From CAZMGD01 sp964565705 (GTDB taxonomy: Bacteria; Actinomycetota; Acidimicrobiia; Acidimicrobiales; Ilumatobacteraceae): 5,491 nt of DNA. The stretch lies in NCBI GenBank assembly GCA_964565705.1, contig CAZMGD010000177.1, positions 1 to 5,491 on the forward strand, written 5' to 3'. Shown here in pieces: positions 5,072-5,491 of the stretch (the stretch's first letter is position 1; each line of letters starts with the position of its first letter). A model generated the notes under the pieces. It was not told the origin of the DNA. It did not search any database and was given only the letters and a program-made list of their open reading frames with translations. Both the position numbers and the translations under genes were made by a program.

Positions 5072-5491
5072 ATGACCGACGACGCCAAGGCGATCGACGA
5101 CCTGCTGGCGGAGCACCGCACGTTCGCACCGTCTGCCGAGTTCCAGCGGGATGCGCTCGTCGTCGGGACGGATCTGTACGACGACGCGAACCAGGACCAC
5201 GAGGCGTTCTGGGCGAAGCAGGCCGCCGAGCTGGTGACGTGGGCGTCGGACTGGCACACGGTGTGCGACTGGGAGCTGCCGTTCGCCAAGTGGTTCGTCG
5301 GCGGCACGCTCAACGTGTCGTACAACTGCCTCGACCGCCACGTCGAGGCCGGTCTCGGTGACCGGGTGGCGTTCCACTTCGAGGGCGAGCCCGGCGACAC
5401 CCGCACGATCACCTACGCCGACCTCCTCGACGAGGTGCAGCGGTTCGCCAACGTGTTGAAGGGGTTGGGCGTCGGCGTCGGCGACCGGGTG
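5072..5491 (+). CDS. acsA: Acetyl-CoA synthetase, N-terminal part (3' end outside window)
   Basis: The first 140 codons of an AMP-forming acetyl-CoA synthetase, which activates acetate with ATP and CoA to acetyl-CoA in the cytoplasm. The frame is open to the last base. Residues about 42-95 form the typical N-terminal domain: HEAFWAKQAAELVTW (43-57), then WELPFAKWFVGGTLNVSYNC (67-86), LDRHVEAGLGDRVAFHFEGE (87-106), a signature of acetyl- and propionyl-CoA synthetases. The AMP-binding domain begins at about 98 with TITYADLLDEVQRFANVLKG (112-131). The catalytic P-loop, adenylate motifs and the acetylatable lysine lie beyond the window. The ATG at 5072 is fixed by a strong Shine-Dalgarno, and the family usually starts about 40 residues before the HEAFW segment, as here. 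A propionyl-CoA synthetase cannot be excluded from this part alone. It is separated from the preceding gene by 87 bases with its own promoter-like signals, so is likely a separate unit. Confidence 0.92.
   Translation, partial: MTDDAKAIDDLLAEHRTFAPSAEFQRDALVVGTDLYDDANQDHEAFWAKQAAELVTWASDWHTVCDWELPFAKWFVGGTLNVSYNCLDRHVEAGLGDRVAFHFEGEPGDTRTITYADLLDEVQRFANVLKGLGVGVGDRV

Noticed and set aside
3311..5377. A 688-codon open frame on the minus strand, across midA, the DUF4190-like gene and acsA
   Set aside because: It is antisense to three well-supported genes, its translation is Arg/Gly/Asp-rich with no recognisable domain, and long antisense frames are expected in GC-rich DNA.

Overview
The window is GC-rich with compact, all-plus-strand coding. 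Its genes suggest a high-GC actinobacterium, possibly Acidimicrobiia such as an Ilumatobacter relative. That placement is an inference from GC content, gene content and TANNNT-type -10 boxes; no rRNA or other marker gene is present to confirm it.

Layout. (1) 2-625: the 3' end of nuoM, a proton-pumping membrane subunit of respiratory complex I, with an unusual histidine/aspartate-rich loop. (2) 625-2142: complete nuoN, overlapping nuoM by one base (TGATG), so this is the distal end of a nuo operon. (3) 2143-2263: an intergenic gap with a long 48-base palindrome and a probable promoter. (4) 2264-3127: an unrecognised four-helix membrane protein with a soluble C-terminal domain. (5) 3143-4240: a MidA/NDUFAF7-family SAM-dependent methyltransferase. 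A second palindrome, also 48 bases and with the same outer arms, lies across its apparent 5' end, so its true start is uncertain. (6) 4274-4984: a DUF4190-like membrane protein with a predicted extracytoplasmic domain. (7) 5072-5491: the start of an acetyl-CoA synthetase gene, with a strong Shine-Dalgarno and a perfect hairpin in its presumed leader, running off the window.

How the genes fit together. NuoM and NuoN are adjacent antiporter-like subunits of the complex I membrane arm. In mitochondria the MidA homologue NDUFAF7 methylates an arginine on the NDUFS2 (NuoD-like) subunit and is needed for complex I assembly, so its place just beyond nuoN is suggestive. The palindrome and promoter after nuoN suggest separate transcription. 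Acetyl-CoA synthetase feeds acetate into central metabolism and probably belongs to another unit.

The observations most worth following are the pair of equal-length palindromes with a conserved outer stem and a changed but still pairing inner stem, the second copy's position at the midA start, the histidine-rich NuoM loop with 9-bp tandem repeats, and the nuo-midA proximity. I see no CRISPR array, tRNA, rRNA, insertion sequence or obvious defence system.
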